Shown: positions 9,901 through 20,108, counted from the stretch's first letter. The stretch: DNA of 64,000 bases from Gammaproteobacteria bacterium (GCA_026398815.1 JAPLSA010000024.1:62001-126000), one strand, 5' to 3'. Notes: generated by a model not told the origin, from the sequence alone. Numbers and translations are program-made.

Positions 9901-10448
9901 AGCGGCGCGCCGAACAGCGCGATCGCGCCATCGCCGGTGAACTGGTTGACCGTGCCTTCCAGCCGGTGCACGGCTTCGGTCAGGCCAGCGAAGAAGGCGT
10001 TCATCGTCTCGTGAAAGCCCTCCGGCCCGAGCCGCTCGGCGAGCACGGTGGAGTTCGCGGTATCGCAGAAAAGCACGGTGACCTGCTTCTTCTCGCCCTC
10101 GATCGCCGAACGCATCGACAGGATCTTGTCGGCCAGATGACGCGGCGTGTAGGCCGGCGGCCGGCCGGCGAGCGGCGGCACGGCGCGGGCGGCGTCGGCA
10201 GCCGGCACAGCAACGGCCGGGGCCGGCGCGCTGGCGGCAGCCCCCGGCTGACGCCAGACCAACACGATGCCGTTCTCGTCCTCGGCGACGCGACGGGCGT
10301 GGATCAGCTCGTCCTTGAGGTCATCGATGTCGTCATCGCTCAGCGCGAACCGACGCTTGAGCCCGCGATAGGAGATGCGCTGCTCGGCTTCCAGCGCCGC
10401 CGACACCCGGGCCAGCAGCGCGCTGAATTCGTCGGTCGAGGTGCTCAT
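6960..10448 (-). CDS. Class III adenylate cyclase-like / AAA ATPase / TPR protein
   Basis: A 1162-residue multidomain protein. Residues 1-70 form a small N-terminal domain; 118-300 are a class III nucleotidyl cyclase domain with the metal aspartates Asp129 (LFCDT) and Asp173 (TGDGA); 320-600 are an AAA/NTPase with Walker A EAGTGKSRL (351-359) and a Walker B-like CFEDLHWMD; the rest is helical TPR-like repeats. No DNA-binding domain is evident at the C-terminus. In the cyclase the usual V-N-x-A-A-R segment reads V-A-I-A-A-R (about 249-254), so the transition-state asparagine is an alanine, and cAMP production is uncertain. Its ATG directly follows the stop of the lipoxygenase-like gene, so the two should be cotranscribed. 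Probable cytoplasmic signalling protein; the signal is unknown. Confidence 0.85.
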   Translation of the reverse strand: MSTSTDEFSALLARVSAALEAEQRISYRGLKRRFALSDDDIDDLKDELIHARRVAEDENGIVLVWRQPGAAASAPAPAVAVPAADAARAVPPLAGRPPAYTPRHLADKILSMRSAIEGEKKQVTVLFCDTANSTVLAERLGPEGFHETMNAFFAGLTEAVHRLEGTVNQFTGDGAIALFGAPLAHEDHAYRACMAALRLRDATATLDARLQAEYGLRFSIRIGLNSGEVVVGTIGDDLRMDYTAQGHVVAIAARLEAQATGDRILMSEHCHRQVRGMCEVRSIGSPPLKGVSEPIEVFELLSARPSANRFDMSRSRGLTRFVGRDADLAVLESALARARKGHGAVLGVVAEAGTGKSRLFHEFIASCRARGMTVHVGRALSHGANMPYLPMLQVFRSYYGIEELEDPASARDKIAGKLMRVGPEFIDYAPLVAELLGVADAAQPPVQIDPDAKQRRLFELLRRLIQGADPMSGSVITCFEDLHWMDPASERFLEEWIEAQAGGNQLLLLNFRPGYQAEWMKKSYYQQISLAPLASDAVSAMLSDLIGDDPTTAGLADDIFRRSGGNPFFCEEIVQSLRESGDLVMAPARIQLRQPLSALRIPASVQSILAARIDRLPDAEKSLLQIAAVIGREFAPALVRHVMDLAPAVFDRLIERLRDGEFIHGTHEGNRSALTFKHALTQEVAINSQLRDKRRLTHMMVAQGIESLHADRLGDMASLRAWHWQQAGEALKAALAYGEAAVQIRSGNRIQQLDYIRKALELSAALPASPPRQQLRLQCLVELIVGGAWRFSMTDGELEVLCNEARELAEAFGMKELALMIRAGRAAASGMMAGDIQAWRQAIETLAGQCAEASPEVSGTIIGQYSYALYASGRLREGLAFARQSEAMCNDDPRFGLAMGYSVLGAMQNCLGLLYTSLGQLDEARAIYSRALAMLPPAGIIEELLWNQANQSESELPRGLPADDPQVMRSVALSSIAVERADQVASDFTRGVAKRAWLVALLMQQRHEEAVQAAIDCLDHLRTRRAHLEVEARCLAYFADALRGVGRHAEARVAALEAVQCSRERGARYFESCALLCLGHCEIAEPAAGREAAARTAFEQALAIARDIGAAALEPQIIEALADQQARLGDAGAARAGRLAALDGYRAVNASGHAARLAAALG

Positions 10449-12104
10449 TCAGTACTGGATGCTGCTGGCAAGTTCATCGAGGCGGGCGTACTGGTCCAGG
10501 TTGACGCCCTGCTCCGCCAGCCGCTGCTCGGTGGCCCGCAGCGCCTGCTTGAAGCGGGCCGCAGCGGCCTGCCGCGCCGGGTCGTCGAACGGATAATCGG
10601 CATCCAGCAGGTGGGTGACGATGTGCGGCCGGAAGAACATCTCGAACGCCAGCGTCGACTTGAACATGTCCCAGCCGTGCAGCACGTCGCGGCGCCGGAA
10701 GGCCGGGATGTCGCGCCCGGCCGGCGGCGGAATCCGCACGCGGAAGCCGGTGCGGTGCGGCCCGAGCTTGTAGTAGGCGTTGTGCTCCAGCCCGTGGGCG
10801 ATGCCGACGTCCCAGATGTAGGTGGTCAGCGCAGCGACCAGGTTCGGGTACGGATCGCCGGGCGCGCCAGGGGCCAGGATCGCGTCCTCGTCCGGGAAGC
10901 CCGGCAGGATCTGGGCGATGTAGTGCGCCCAGCGGCGGATGTAGAAACGCTCTTCCTCGCGCTGCAGGCGGGCGCCGGCCGGCCCGGCTGCCGATGCTTC
11001 GCGCGTGGCCTTGTCCTTGACGCTGGCCTGCACCAGCGGCTCGACAGGGCCGTCGTCGTCCTGCGCGAGCGGCGCGATGACCTCGCGCACGAAGCCGCGC
11101 ACGGTCTCGTAGTACTCGGCCAGGAAGCGGCCGTAGTCGGTGGGGATCGACGGCGCCGCCTTCGGGTAGCGCCACGGCAGGTAGTTGGGGCCCGGCGTGT
11201 CCGACGGCTGGTACTTCGACAGGGGATTCGGATAGCCGATGTAGCCGGTCGGCACCAGCTGGCGGATGTTGGTGCCGTCGCAGACGTAGGGCGCATAAAA
11301 CTCGCCGTGACGCTCGCTGACGATGGAATCGCCGCCTTCCAGCACCGCGTGATCGACCGCCAGATGCAGTTCCAGATGCGGCGCCAGCAGCTTGAACAGC
11401 GTATGCGCAGTGGGCACGGCACTGACCGTGATCGCATTGACCGTGTCGTACGGAAAGTGCGTGGCCGGATGGCCGGACAGCGAGGTCATGTGCGCCGCGC
11501 CCTGCACCGCGTAGTACTTCGACAGCGTCCAGGCGGGGCCATCGGCCGGCGTCATCACCAGATGCTGCCAGTGCCCGCCCTGTAGATGGCCGATCGAGAT
11601 CGCCAGCAGCTGGTAGTCCTTGGCCGACTTCGCGCGGCCGTACAGCACGACGGTCGGCGCGACGAACATGCCCGGATACGGCGTCAGGTCCTGCATCGTC
11701 GTGAAATCGGAAATCAGGTACTCGCGCGCCGGGTCCAGCGGCCCGAGGTGGGCGGCGAAATCGCTGCCGACCAGATCCGCCGCCGTGCGTCGCCGCAGGT
11801 ACTTCGCGTAGCAGGTGGTGGTCAGCATCCAGGCGCATTCGAGGTCGGACAGATGATCGATCCGGCCGTGAATGAACCAGTTGTAGAGCGCCAGTGGCGT
11901 CTTGGTCAGCATCGCCTTCAGATAGTTGAGGCGCACCGTCCAGTCCCAGTGCTTCTGCTCCGCCTTCGGCAGGTGCATGACCTCGGCGGCCATGAACATC
12001 GGCTGGTCCGCCGCCGGCTGCGGCCAGGGCCCGGTGCGGCCGTAGCGAAACGCGCTGCGCGGCAGCGGAAAGGCGTGCGCTGGAAAAGGATGGCCCGTCG
12101 TCAT
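10449..12104 (-). CDS. Lipoxygenase-family protein with atypical metal-site motifs
   Basis: A 551-residue protein resembling lipoxygenases, non-haem iron enzymes that peroxidise polyunsaturated fatty acids. The order TPADGPAWTLSKYY, then a His-rich segment (AAHMTSLSGHPATHF), then TLFKLLAPHLELHLAV, and late in the protein IWDVGIAHGLEHNAYYKLGPH follows the family core. The ligand pattern is irregular: H-x6-H-x3-H instead of H-x4-H-x4-H, H-x3-H-N instead of H-x3-N, and the chain ends in SSIQY rather than isoleucine. It may be a divergent or non-classical member, so activity is uncertain. The ATG at 12104 (MTTGHPFP) has a GGGGGA ribosome site, better than the extended frame to 12296. The cyclase-like gene follows with no gap. 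No signal peptide is evident. Confidence 0.72.
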   Translation of the reverse strand: MTTGHPFPAHAFPLPRSAFRYGRTGPWPQPAADQPMFMAAEVMHLPKAEQKHWDWTVRLNYLKAMLTKTPLALYNWFIHGRIDHLSDLECAWMLTTTCYAKYLRRRTAADLVGSDFAAHLGPLDPAREYLISDFTTMQDLTPYPGMFVAPTVVLYGRAKSAKDYQLLAISIGHLQGGHWQHLVMTPADGPAWTLSKYYAVQGAAHMTSLSGHPATHFPYDTVNAITVSAVPTAHTLFKLLAPHLELHLAVDHAVLEGGDSIVSERHGEFYAPYVCDGTNIRQLVPTGYIGYPNPLSKYQPSDTPGPNYLPWRYPKAAPSIPTDYGRFLAEYYETVRGFVREVIAPLAQDDDGPVEPLVQASVKDKATREASAAGPAGARLQREEERFYIRRWAHYIAQILPGFPDEDAILAPGAPGDPYPNLVAALTTYIWDVGIAHGLEHNAYYKLGPHRTGFRVRIPPPAGRDIPAFRRRDVLHGWDMFKSTLAFEMFFRPHIVTHLLDADYPFDDPARQAAAARFKQALRATEQRLAEQGVNLDQYARLDELASSIQY

Positions 12105-12162
12105 GGTTCCCCCGAACCGAAGCGCCTGCGGCGCGTGGACGCTGCTTGGAAGCGGCTGCCGG

Positions 12163-12182
12163 CAATCATGTCGGAAATCACC
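12163..12182 (-). promoter_or_regulatory. AraC-site-like motif upstream of the lipoxygenase gene
   Basis: On the minus strand, GGTGATTTCCGACATGATT lies about 60 bases before the lipoxygenase ATG. GTGAT and TTTCCGACAT match the motif found at 5828-5841 and, as TTTCGGACAT, at 14621-14646. Only one copy is evident here, so this is the weakest of the four sites. Confidence 0.35.
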
Positions 12183-12348
12183 GATCGCGTTCAGGGGGCG
12201 CTTGTCAGCAGCTCGGGCATGCTTGGGCGCGAACGCAATTTGCTGCAGTGAAACGCGAGTCCTGACCGCGCACGTCACTTCGAGAACGAGAACCACAGCG
12301 TCGGCATTACGACTTCAGGTGGTGTCTCAGTTTGAAAAATTCCAATCA

Positions 12349-12457
12349 AAAAGCCCTGAGCACAAAGGCACGAAGGTGAAAGGCAAGGACACAAAGAATG
12401 CTTTTCTTCGTGTCCTTGCGGTGGCGGTCCTTTGTGCCTTTGTGCCCCAGAGCTTTT
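12349..12457. repeat. Long imperfect palindrome (CACAAAGG-type)
   Basis: The arms 12349-12376 (AAAAGCCCTGAGCACAAAGG...) and 12429-12457 (...CCTTTGTGCCCCAGAGCTTTT) are near-perfect reverse complements. A second inner hairpin is built from GCAAGGACACAAAGAA and TTCTTCGTGTCCTTGC. The RNA would fold as one long, nearly continuous stem. The same architecture, with related arm sequence, recurs at 48830-48969 between ureC and ureE. Confidence 0.8.
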
Positions 12458-12533
12458 GATGGTCGCTCGGGGCATGGGGTCAGACCGGCTGAGCGTTCAG
12501 AATTTCAAATTGAGGCACTACCCGACTTCAGGG

Positions 12534-12565
12534 TGGTGAACCGTCCTCGCTTTTCAGAGACAGCC
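12534..12565. mobile_element. Right-end-like terminus of an IS3-family element
   Basis: The sequence starts TGGTGAACCGTCCTCGCTTT and runs into TCAGAGACAG. It lies just beyond the end of the transposase remnant, and GCTTTTCAGAGACAG is the pattern common at IS3-family ends. The opposite end was not found, so the element is truncated. Confidence 0.55.
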
Positions 12566-12598
12566 TCAGATATAGGATTGGGATGAGTTTGTTTGCGC

Positions 12599-12787
12599 CT
12601 ATGGAACGGGCGATAGCCCACCGCGAGCACGATGCGGGCGGTCGTGCTTGTAGCGATGCCGCCGATCTTCGGCCATGCGGTGAGCATCGTTGAGATTTTC
12701 AAAGATGCATCGTTCGAGGACTCCGGTCCGAAAGATCCGGTTGAATCATTCGATGTACGCGCTCTGGGCAGACTTGCCGTGCTGGAT
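12599..12787 (-). pseudogene. IS3-family transposase (OrfB) C-terminal remnant
   Basis: Reading the minus strand from 12787 gives IQHGKSAQSAYIE, a stop (TGA), FNRIFRTGVLERCIFENL, and then MAEDRRHRYKHDRPHRARGGLSP up to a TAG at 12599. This is the characteristic end of the IS3-group integrase domain (usually IQPGKPxQNAYIERFNRTFR ... RYNxxRPHxALGGLSP), including the catalytic-glutamate region. The internal stop replaces the arginine codon of the usual ERFNR. Only about 60 codons remain and there is no start, so it is inactive. Confidence 0.85.
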
Positions 12788-13009
12788 ATGGACGAGCGTG
12801 CTGCCCTGGCTACCGGTTGGGCGGTTGATGTGCGACGTGCCCGCGCTGGCTGTCGCTGACGCATGAACTCCTAAGACACTTTCGTCGGGGACGGTCTTTT
12901 ACCCGTTAGCGCAGGCAGTGCCGAGGAACGAATCGAGACCCGCTTGTGGTCCCGCCATCGCGCACTGAGTGCACCTTGACGGGGCCATCTTTCACACCGT
13001 CTCGCCCAA

Positions 13010-14536
13010 TCAGGCCACCGCAGCTTCCCGCTTCACCTCGATAGCAGTTGCCGCCGCCATCGTCTCGAAGTCTTCGAGCTTGAGCTTCGCCACCTGCTTG
13101 GCGTACTCGTTCATGTAGCCAACCCAGCTCACCGTGTTCTTGCCGTCGGCGGTGATGTACCAGCTCTGGCAGCCGGTCTCGTAGACCGAATCTTCCTTGC
13201 TGCGCCGGCGCAGCATCAGGTTGTAGGCGGAAATCACGCCTTCTTTCACATCGAGCCAGCGCAGCCGCTGCTGCTGCAGGGCCTGCACGGCCTGGGTGAC
13301 GTACTTCGCCTGCGCTTCGAGCATGTAGATGATCGAGCCGGCGCCGAGATTGGTGTTCGGGCCGTAGAGGATGAACAGGTTCGGAAAGCCCGAGACGGTC
13401 ATGCCCATGTAGGCTTCGGCGCCGTCCTGCCAGCGCTGGTTCAGGCTCAGGCCGCCGCGGCCGGTGATGGTCATGGGTGCCAAGAAGCCGGTGGCTTCGA
13501 AGCCGGTGCCGTAGATGATGATATCGACCGGCCGCAAGCTGCCGTCGTTGGCGACGATGCCTTCCGGCACGATCTCGCGGATGCCGTCGGTGACCAGATC
13601 GACGTTCTTCGCGGTCAGCGCCGGCAGCCACTCGTTGGACAGCAGCACGCGCTTGCAGCCGATCGCGTAGTTCGGCGTCAGCTTGGCACGCATCGCAGGG
13701 TCCTTGACCTGGATGTTCATCAGCAGCCGCGCGGCGTTGCGGAAGATCGCGGTGGCCACGCCATTGAACGGCGACTGCCGCTGCAGCGCGGAGCCGAGGA
13801 ATTCGAACCACCAGAAGATGCGATTCCGGTCGAGCGTGTGCAGCGCCGGCACGGTGTCTAGCAGCCAGCGTTCGAACTTGCTGAACTGGCGATCGACCTT
13901 CGGCACCGTCCAGCCCGGCGAGCGCTGGTAGACATCCATGTGGCCGACGATCGGCTGGATCGCCGGCACGAACTGCACTGCACTCGGCCCGGTGCCGATC
14001 ACGGCGACGCGCTTGCCGCGGAAGTCGAGGTCGTGGCGCCAGCGCGCCGAATGGAACGCGGTGCCGGAGAACGACTCCGCCCCCTTGATGGCCGGGACCT
14101 GCGGCTGATGCAGCTGGCCGACCGACGACACCAGCACGTTGGCTTCCGCCGTCGAGCCATCGGCGAAGTGCAGCGTCCAGACGCCCCGCGGCTCGTCGAA
14201 CCGGGCATCGGTCAGCTGCTTGCCGAAGCGGATGTGCTTGCGCAGACCGTACTTGCCGGCGACGTGCTTCAGGTAGCCGAGGATTTCCGACTGCTTGCCG
14301 TAGCGGTAGGCCCAGGGGAAGTGCGGTTCGAACGCATAGGAATACAGATGCGAAGGCACATCGCAGGCCGCACCCGGATAGGTGTTCTCACGCCAGGTGC
14401 CGCCCACCTCGTCGCCCTTCTCGTAGATCGTGAACGATTCGATGCCGGCCTTTTTCAGGTACACGGCCTGCCCCAGCCCTCCGAAACCGGTACCGATGAT
14501 GGCGACGCTGACGGGCTTTGAGGCGGCTTGAACCAT
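13010..14536 (-). CDS. Flavin-containing monooxygenase, Baeyer-Villiger type
   Basis: A 508-residue FAD- and NADPH-dependent monooxygenase. The FAD Rossmann motif GTGFGG is at 15-20, GGTWRENTYPGAACDVPSH follows at 45-63, the Baeyer-Villiger fingerprint FSGTAFHSARW is at 156-166, and the NADPH motif GTGPSA is at 181-186. Such enzymes convert ketones, including sterol or long-chain ketones, to esters or lactones. The substrate here is unknown, but it sits in a region with alkane hydroxylase and a hydrophobic-compound exporter. The ATG at 14536 has GGAG about 9 bases upstream and places the FAD motif at the usual distance from the N-terminus. Divergent from the AraC gene at 14658, with an operator-like sequence between them. 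Confidence 0.92.
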   Translation of the reverse strand: MVQAASKPVSVAIIGTGFGGLGQAVYLKKAGIESFTIYEKGDEVGGTWRENTYPGAACDVPSHLYSYAFEPHFPWAYRYGKQSEILGYLKHVAGKYGLRKHIRFGKQLTDARFDEPRGVWTLHFADGSTAEANVLVSSVGQLHQPQVPAIKGAESFSGTAFHSARWRHDLDFRGKRVAVIGTGPSAVQFVPAIQPIVGHMDVYQRSPGWTVPKVDRQFSKFERWLLDTVPALHTLDRNRIFWWFEFLGSALQRQSPFNGVATAIFRNAARLLMNIQVKDPAMRAKLTPNYAIGCKRVLLSNEWLPALTAKNVDLVTDGIREIVPEGIVANDGSLRPVDIIIYGTGFEATGFLAPMTITGRGGLSLNQRWQDGAEAYMGMTVSGFPNLFILYGPNTNLGAGSIIYMLEAQAKYVTQAVQALQQQRLRWLDVKEGVISAYNLMLRRRSKEDSVYETGCQSWYITADGKNTVSWVGYMNEYAKQVAKLKLEDFETMAAATAIEVKREAAVA

Positions 14537-14620
14537 GCGAGTGCTCCGGGAAAGGTGAAATCGACCGTCGGCACTGTAGGTGCAGGCGGGCCGCGACGGT
14601 ATGGTCGCGGCGGACCGGTG

Positions 14621-14646
14621 CGTGATAATTTCGGACATCACCCGAC
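14621..14646. promoter_or_regulatory. Candidate AraC operator between monooxygenase and regulator
   Basis: GTGATAATTTCGGACATCAC followed by CCGAC lies in the 121-base gap between the divergent genes, ending 12 bases before the regulator's ATG. It aligns with GTGACAATTCCGGACATC-CCGAC upstream of the RND exporter (4141-4164), with a 2-base gap. Confidence 0.5.
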
Positions 14647-14657
14647 CGATTCCGCCG

Positions 14658-15677
14658 ATGTCCGATCCCCACGTCCGCCGCGGCATTGCCAGCACCCGGC
14701 TGCTCTGCGGCCTTGCCGACGAATACGCGCTCGACCGCGCCGTCTGCCTGCGCGGCACGGCGATCGCCCCGGCGCTGCTCGACGACCCGAATGCCGAGAT
14801 CGACGCCGTGCAGGAATTCCGGGTGATCGCCAACCTGATCGAGGCGCTCGGCGCGCGCGGCGTCAGCGATGTCGAACTGGCGCTCAAGGCCGGCGCCCGC
14901 TACCACCTGACGACGATGGGCATCTGGGGCTTCGCGATGGCGTCCAGCGCCACGCTCGGCAGCGCCGTGAACGTCGGCCTGCGCTATCTGGACCTGACCT
15001 ACAGCGTCAACCGGGTCTGGCTCGATCACGGCGCCAACACCGCCTGCCTGGTGATCGACGAGCGCAACGCGCCGCCGAAGCTGTCGCAGTTCGTGGTGTT
15101 GCGCGACATGGCGGCGATCATGACCCTGAACCGCGAACTGCTGGCCGCGCCGGTGCTGCCCTGCGGCGTGCAGCTGCGCTTCCCGGAAACCGCTGACCTC
15201 GGCCCGCAGCTGCAGGCGATGTTCGGCTGCATGCCGGCCTTCGACAGCCCGCGCAGCCATCTGGAATTCGACCTGCAGCTGTTCGCCGAACCGCTGCCGC
15301 AGGCCAACGAGCTGATGCGGCAATCCTGCGAGGAGCAATGCCGGGCGCTGCTGGCACGGCGTCGCGGCCGGGCGGGCGTGGCCGGGCGGGTCCGCGACCG
15401 GCTGCTGAAGAATCCCGGCCAGATGCCGGACATGGACGCCATCGCCGCCGAACTGCGGATGACCTCGCGCCACCTGCGCCGCCTGCTGACCGCCGAAGGC
15501 ACGTCGTACCGTGCGCTGGCCGATGAAGTGCGGCAGGCGCTGGCCGAGGAACTGCTGTCGACCGCAAGGATGAAGATGGACGAGGTCGCCGAACGGCTGG
15601 GCTATGCCGAACGGGCCAGCTTCACGCATGCCTTCAAGCGCTGGAAAGGCATGTCGCCAAGCGCGTTTCGCAGCTGA
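14658..15677 (+). CDS. AraC-family transcriptional regulator (monooxygenase neighbour)
   Basis: A 339-residue regulator of the same architecture as the one at 5898-6947: an N-terminal arabinose-binding-type effector domain and a C-terminal AraC DNA-binding domain (MDAIAAELRMTSRHLRRLL, then VAERLGYAERASFTHAFKRW, ending KGMSPSAFRS). The ATG at 14658 (MSDPHVRR) is preferred over one at 14580, which would place the operator-like sequence inside the gene. It probably controls the divergent monooxygenase. The two AraC proteins are related, and the similar motifs near both suggest overlapping specificity. Confidence 0.88.
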   Translation: MSDPHVRRGIASTRLLCGLADEYALDRAVCLRGTAIAPALLDDPNAEIDAVQEFRVIANLIEALGARGVSDVELALKAGARYHLTTMGIWGFAMASSATLGSAVNVGLRYLDLTYSVNRVWLDHGANTACLVIDERNAPPKLSQFVVLRDMAAIMTLNRELLAAPVLPCGVQLRFPETADLGPQLQAMFGCMPAFDSPRSHLEFDLQLFAEPLPQANELMRQSCEEQCRALLARRRGRAGVAGRVRDRLLKNPGQMPDMDAIAAELRMTSRHLRRLLTAEGTSYRALADEVRQALAEELLSTARMKMDEVAERLGYAERASFTHAFKRWKGMSPSAFRS

Positions 15678-15777
15678 AGGCGGCACCGGCAGCCTGGTCG
15701 GGCGCGTGGCCGTTCGACATCAGCACGAATTTTGCTGCTTCCGTTGCTGACCTTCCCTCCCCCGCTGGAGCTGCCGC

Positions 15778-18306
<2,529 letters not shown>

Positions 18307-18325
18307 CTCCGTTTCCCCGCATGAA

Positions 18326-18354
18326 CAAAAGCGCCCGCTGATGCGGGCGTTTTC
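18326..18354 (+). terminator. Rho-independent terminator of glgP
   Basis: CGCCCGC-TGAT-GCGGGCG (18332-18349), flanked by AAAA before and TTTTC after, 20 bases past the glgP stop. A-tract and T-tract on the two sides could make it bidirectional. Confidence 0.9.
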
Positions 18355-18420
18355 GTTACGTTTCTGGATTCAATCGGCTTGTGACCTGCCTGCCATTTCT
18401 CGCGACATCTGACGCTTAAG

Positions 18421-18443
18421 ATTCCGGCTTCCGCCGGAATGAC
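18421..18443. repeat. Short dispersed palindrome (ATTCCGGC/GCCGGAAT)
   Basis: ATTCCGGCTTCCGCCGGAAT followed by GAC. Related copies are at 20204-20230 and, as an inverted pair, at 29413-29479. All are intergenic. Confidence 0.8.
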
Positions 18444-18497
18444 GATCGCGATGAAGCCCTTTATGCACGCCGCCCGAGTGCTTCCTTCAAAAGAGCT

Positions 18498-20108
18498 TCA
18501 GGTGCTGGCCGCGATCACCTCGCCATGCATGTCGTCTGCCTCCGGCGCACGGGCGGACACCTTCCCGAACCTGGCGCAGCCATACAGCAGTGCCGCCACG
18601 CCGAGGTAGGCCAGCGCAACGCCGGGCATGCGGGCAATGCCGATCGCTTCGGAGTGCATGAAACCGAAGAAGGTCATCACCGCGCCGGCCAGTGCGAACG
18701 TCGCGGCCTTGGAGAACGTGCGGTCGATCATGCAGGCGGTCACGCCGGCCAGCACGAGGCTGGTCAGGATGGCGCCGCTGCCGAGGATTTCCAGGCCGTG
18801 ATACAGCACGCCGGTGCCGGCCAGCTTGTCGAGGCCGACCGTCGCCACATTGGTGCCGGCGGCGCCCAAGGCGCTGTCGATCATCAGCTTGCCCCAGCCG
18901 GCGACCTGCGGGATCAGCGAGATGATCACCGCCGGCGCGTGGGCGCGCGGGGTTTCCTGGAACGCCTGGGCGCCGATCAGCATGCCGATGTAGAGCAGGA
19001 TCGGCGAGATCGCGACCAGCGGGATCAGCGCGCTCATCAAGGCCAGGATGCCGAACCAGGACAGCAGCAGCACCATCACACCGGTCGCCGCCGAATAGCC
19101 GAGCCGGCCGCCGATCGCCTTCCAGCCCGGATGGCCGATGTAGACGGCGTTGATGAACGGATTGCCGAGGCAGCAGCCGATCAGGCTGATGACGCCGTCG
19201 GCGGTGATCACCCGCGTAGTCGGGAACTTGTCTCCGCCGGCTTCGGCGGACTCGACGTTGTCCATCGCTTCCACCAGATCGTAGATACCGAATGGAATCG
19301 CGGTGACCAGGATCACGGCCAGGAACTCGAAGCCGGAGAAGATATGACCAAACGCCGGCAGCGGCACCGAGAAGCCGAAGCTGGCGAACGAATCGCCGAG
19401 CTTGGCGACACTCATGCCGCCCAAGTTGACGCCAAAAGCCAGCCCGCCCCAGGCGATCAGCGAGCCGACGGCAATCGCCACCAATCCGGCCGGCAGACCC
19501 TTGAAGTAACGCACGCCGCCAAACCAGCTGGCCAGCAGGATCGCGAAGCAGACGATGCCGATCACCGGATCGCTGTACATCTCCAGCGCCGGGCGCATCG
19601 AGATGAAGGCGATCGACACGCCGGCCAACGCGCCGAGCAGCGCTGCGCGCGGCGTGATCTTCTTGATGTACGGCGCGATGTAACCGCCGGCCATCAGCAC
19701 GAAGCTCTGCACGAACACCCAGGTCAGGCCGGCTTCCCAGCCCTTCACGGGATCGCCGGTGGTGCCGGCAATCGGCAGCATGATCACGAACACCACGACG
19801 AACATGTGCGGCACGCTGATGCCGGACGGCAGCGCGCAGACCGTGTTGCGGCCTTCGGCCTTGGCCAGCTTGTAGCCAAGCCAGGCGTAATAAAGCGTGG
19901 ACAGGAACAGCATCAGGCCGGTGGCCGGCAGGATGCGGCCGAACACCAGTTCGTCCGGCAGCTTCAACACATAGCGCAGCAGCGCCATCAGCGTCAGCAT
20001 GTTGACCAGGATGTTGGTGCCGAAGCCGAAGAAGGCGTTCCAGTCGCCCGGCACCCAGAGCGCGGGCTTGAAGCGGGAAGCGGATGCAGGGGTCGCGGTG
20101 CTTGCCAT
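18498..20108 (-). CDS. NCS2-type (xanthine/uracil permease family) transporter
   Basis: A 536-residue inner-membrane protein with about 12-14 hydrophobic segments, resembling the AzgA/COG2252 branch of the NCS2 nucleobase transporters. The region AMDNVESAEAGGDKF and the later LGNPFINAVYIGHPGWKAIG stand where nucleobase permeases have their substrate motif, but the usual ESAAGVxxGGRTG pattern is not kept, so the substrate may not be a standard purine. The ATG at 20108 has a GAGGTGA ribosome site. It is the last gene of an outer-membrane protein - hydrolase - permease series on the minus strand, which suggests uptake and hydrolysis of a ureide or nucleobase-like nitrogen compound. Confidence 0.8.
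   Translation of the reverse strand: MASTATPASASRFKPALWVPGDWNAFFGFGTNILVNMLTLMALLRYVLKLPDELVFGRILPATGLMLFLSTLYYAWLGYKLAKAEGRNTVCALPSGISVPHMFVVVFVIMLPIAGTTGDPVKGWEAGLTWVFVQSFVLMAGGYIAPYIKKITPRAALLGALAGVSIAFISMRPALEMYSDPVIGIVCFAILLASWFGGVRYFKGLPAGLVAIAVGSLIAWGGLAFGVNLGGMSVAKLGDSFASFGFSVPLPAFGHIFSGFEFLAVILVTAIPFGIYDLVEAMDNVESAEAGGDKFPTTRVITADGVISLIGCCLGNPFINAVYIGHPGWKAIGGRLGYSAATGVMVLLLSWFGILALMSALIPLVAISPILLYIGMLIGAQAFQETPRAHAPAVIISLIPQVAGWGKLMIDSALGAAGTNVATVGLDKLAGTGVLYHGLEILGSGAILTSLVLAGVTACMIDRTFSKAATFALAGAVMTFFGFMHSEAIGIARMPGVALAYLGVAALLYGCARFGKVSARAPEADDMHGEVIAAST

Larger units (their letters stand above)
12458..13009. other. Scar region with no intact gene
   Basis: About 550 bases of mixed composition between the long palindrome and the monooxygenase stop. 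It contains an IS3-type terminus (12534-12565) and a decayed transposase tail (12599-12787). The remaining part (about 12830-13009) shows no recognisable gene. Confidence 0.6.

Noticed and set aside
6990-11585. A 1531-codon open frame on the plus strand opposite the cyclase and lipoxygenase genes
   Set aside because: Low-complexity Arg/Gln/Ala/His-rich translation with no domain; it is the antisense shadow of two well-supported genes in GC-rich DNA.
12275-12586. Several 60-120 codon frames across the long palindrome and IS scar
   Set aside because: They read through an inverted repeat and a decayed element; translations show no protein pattern apart from the IS3 tail noted separately.
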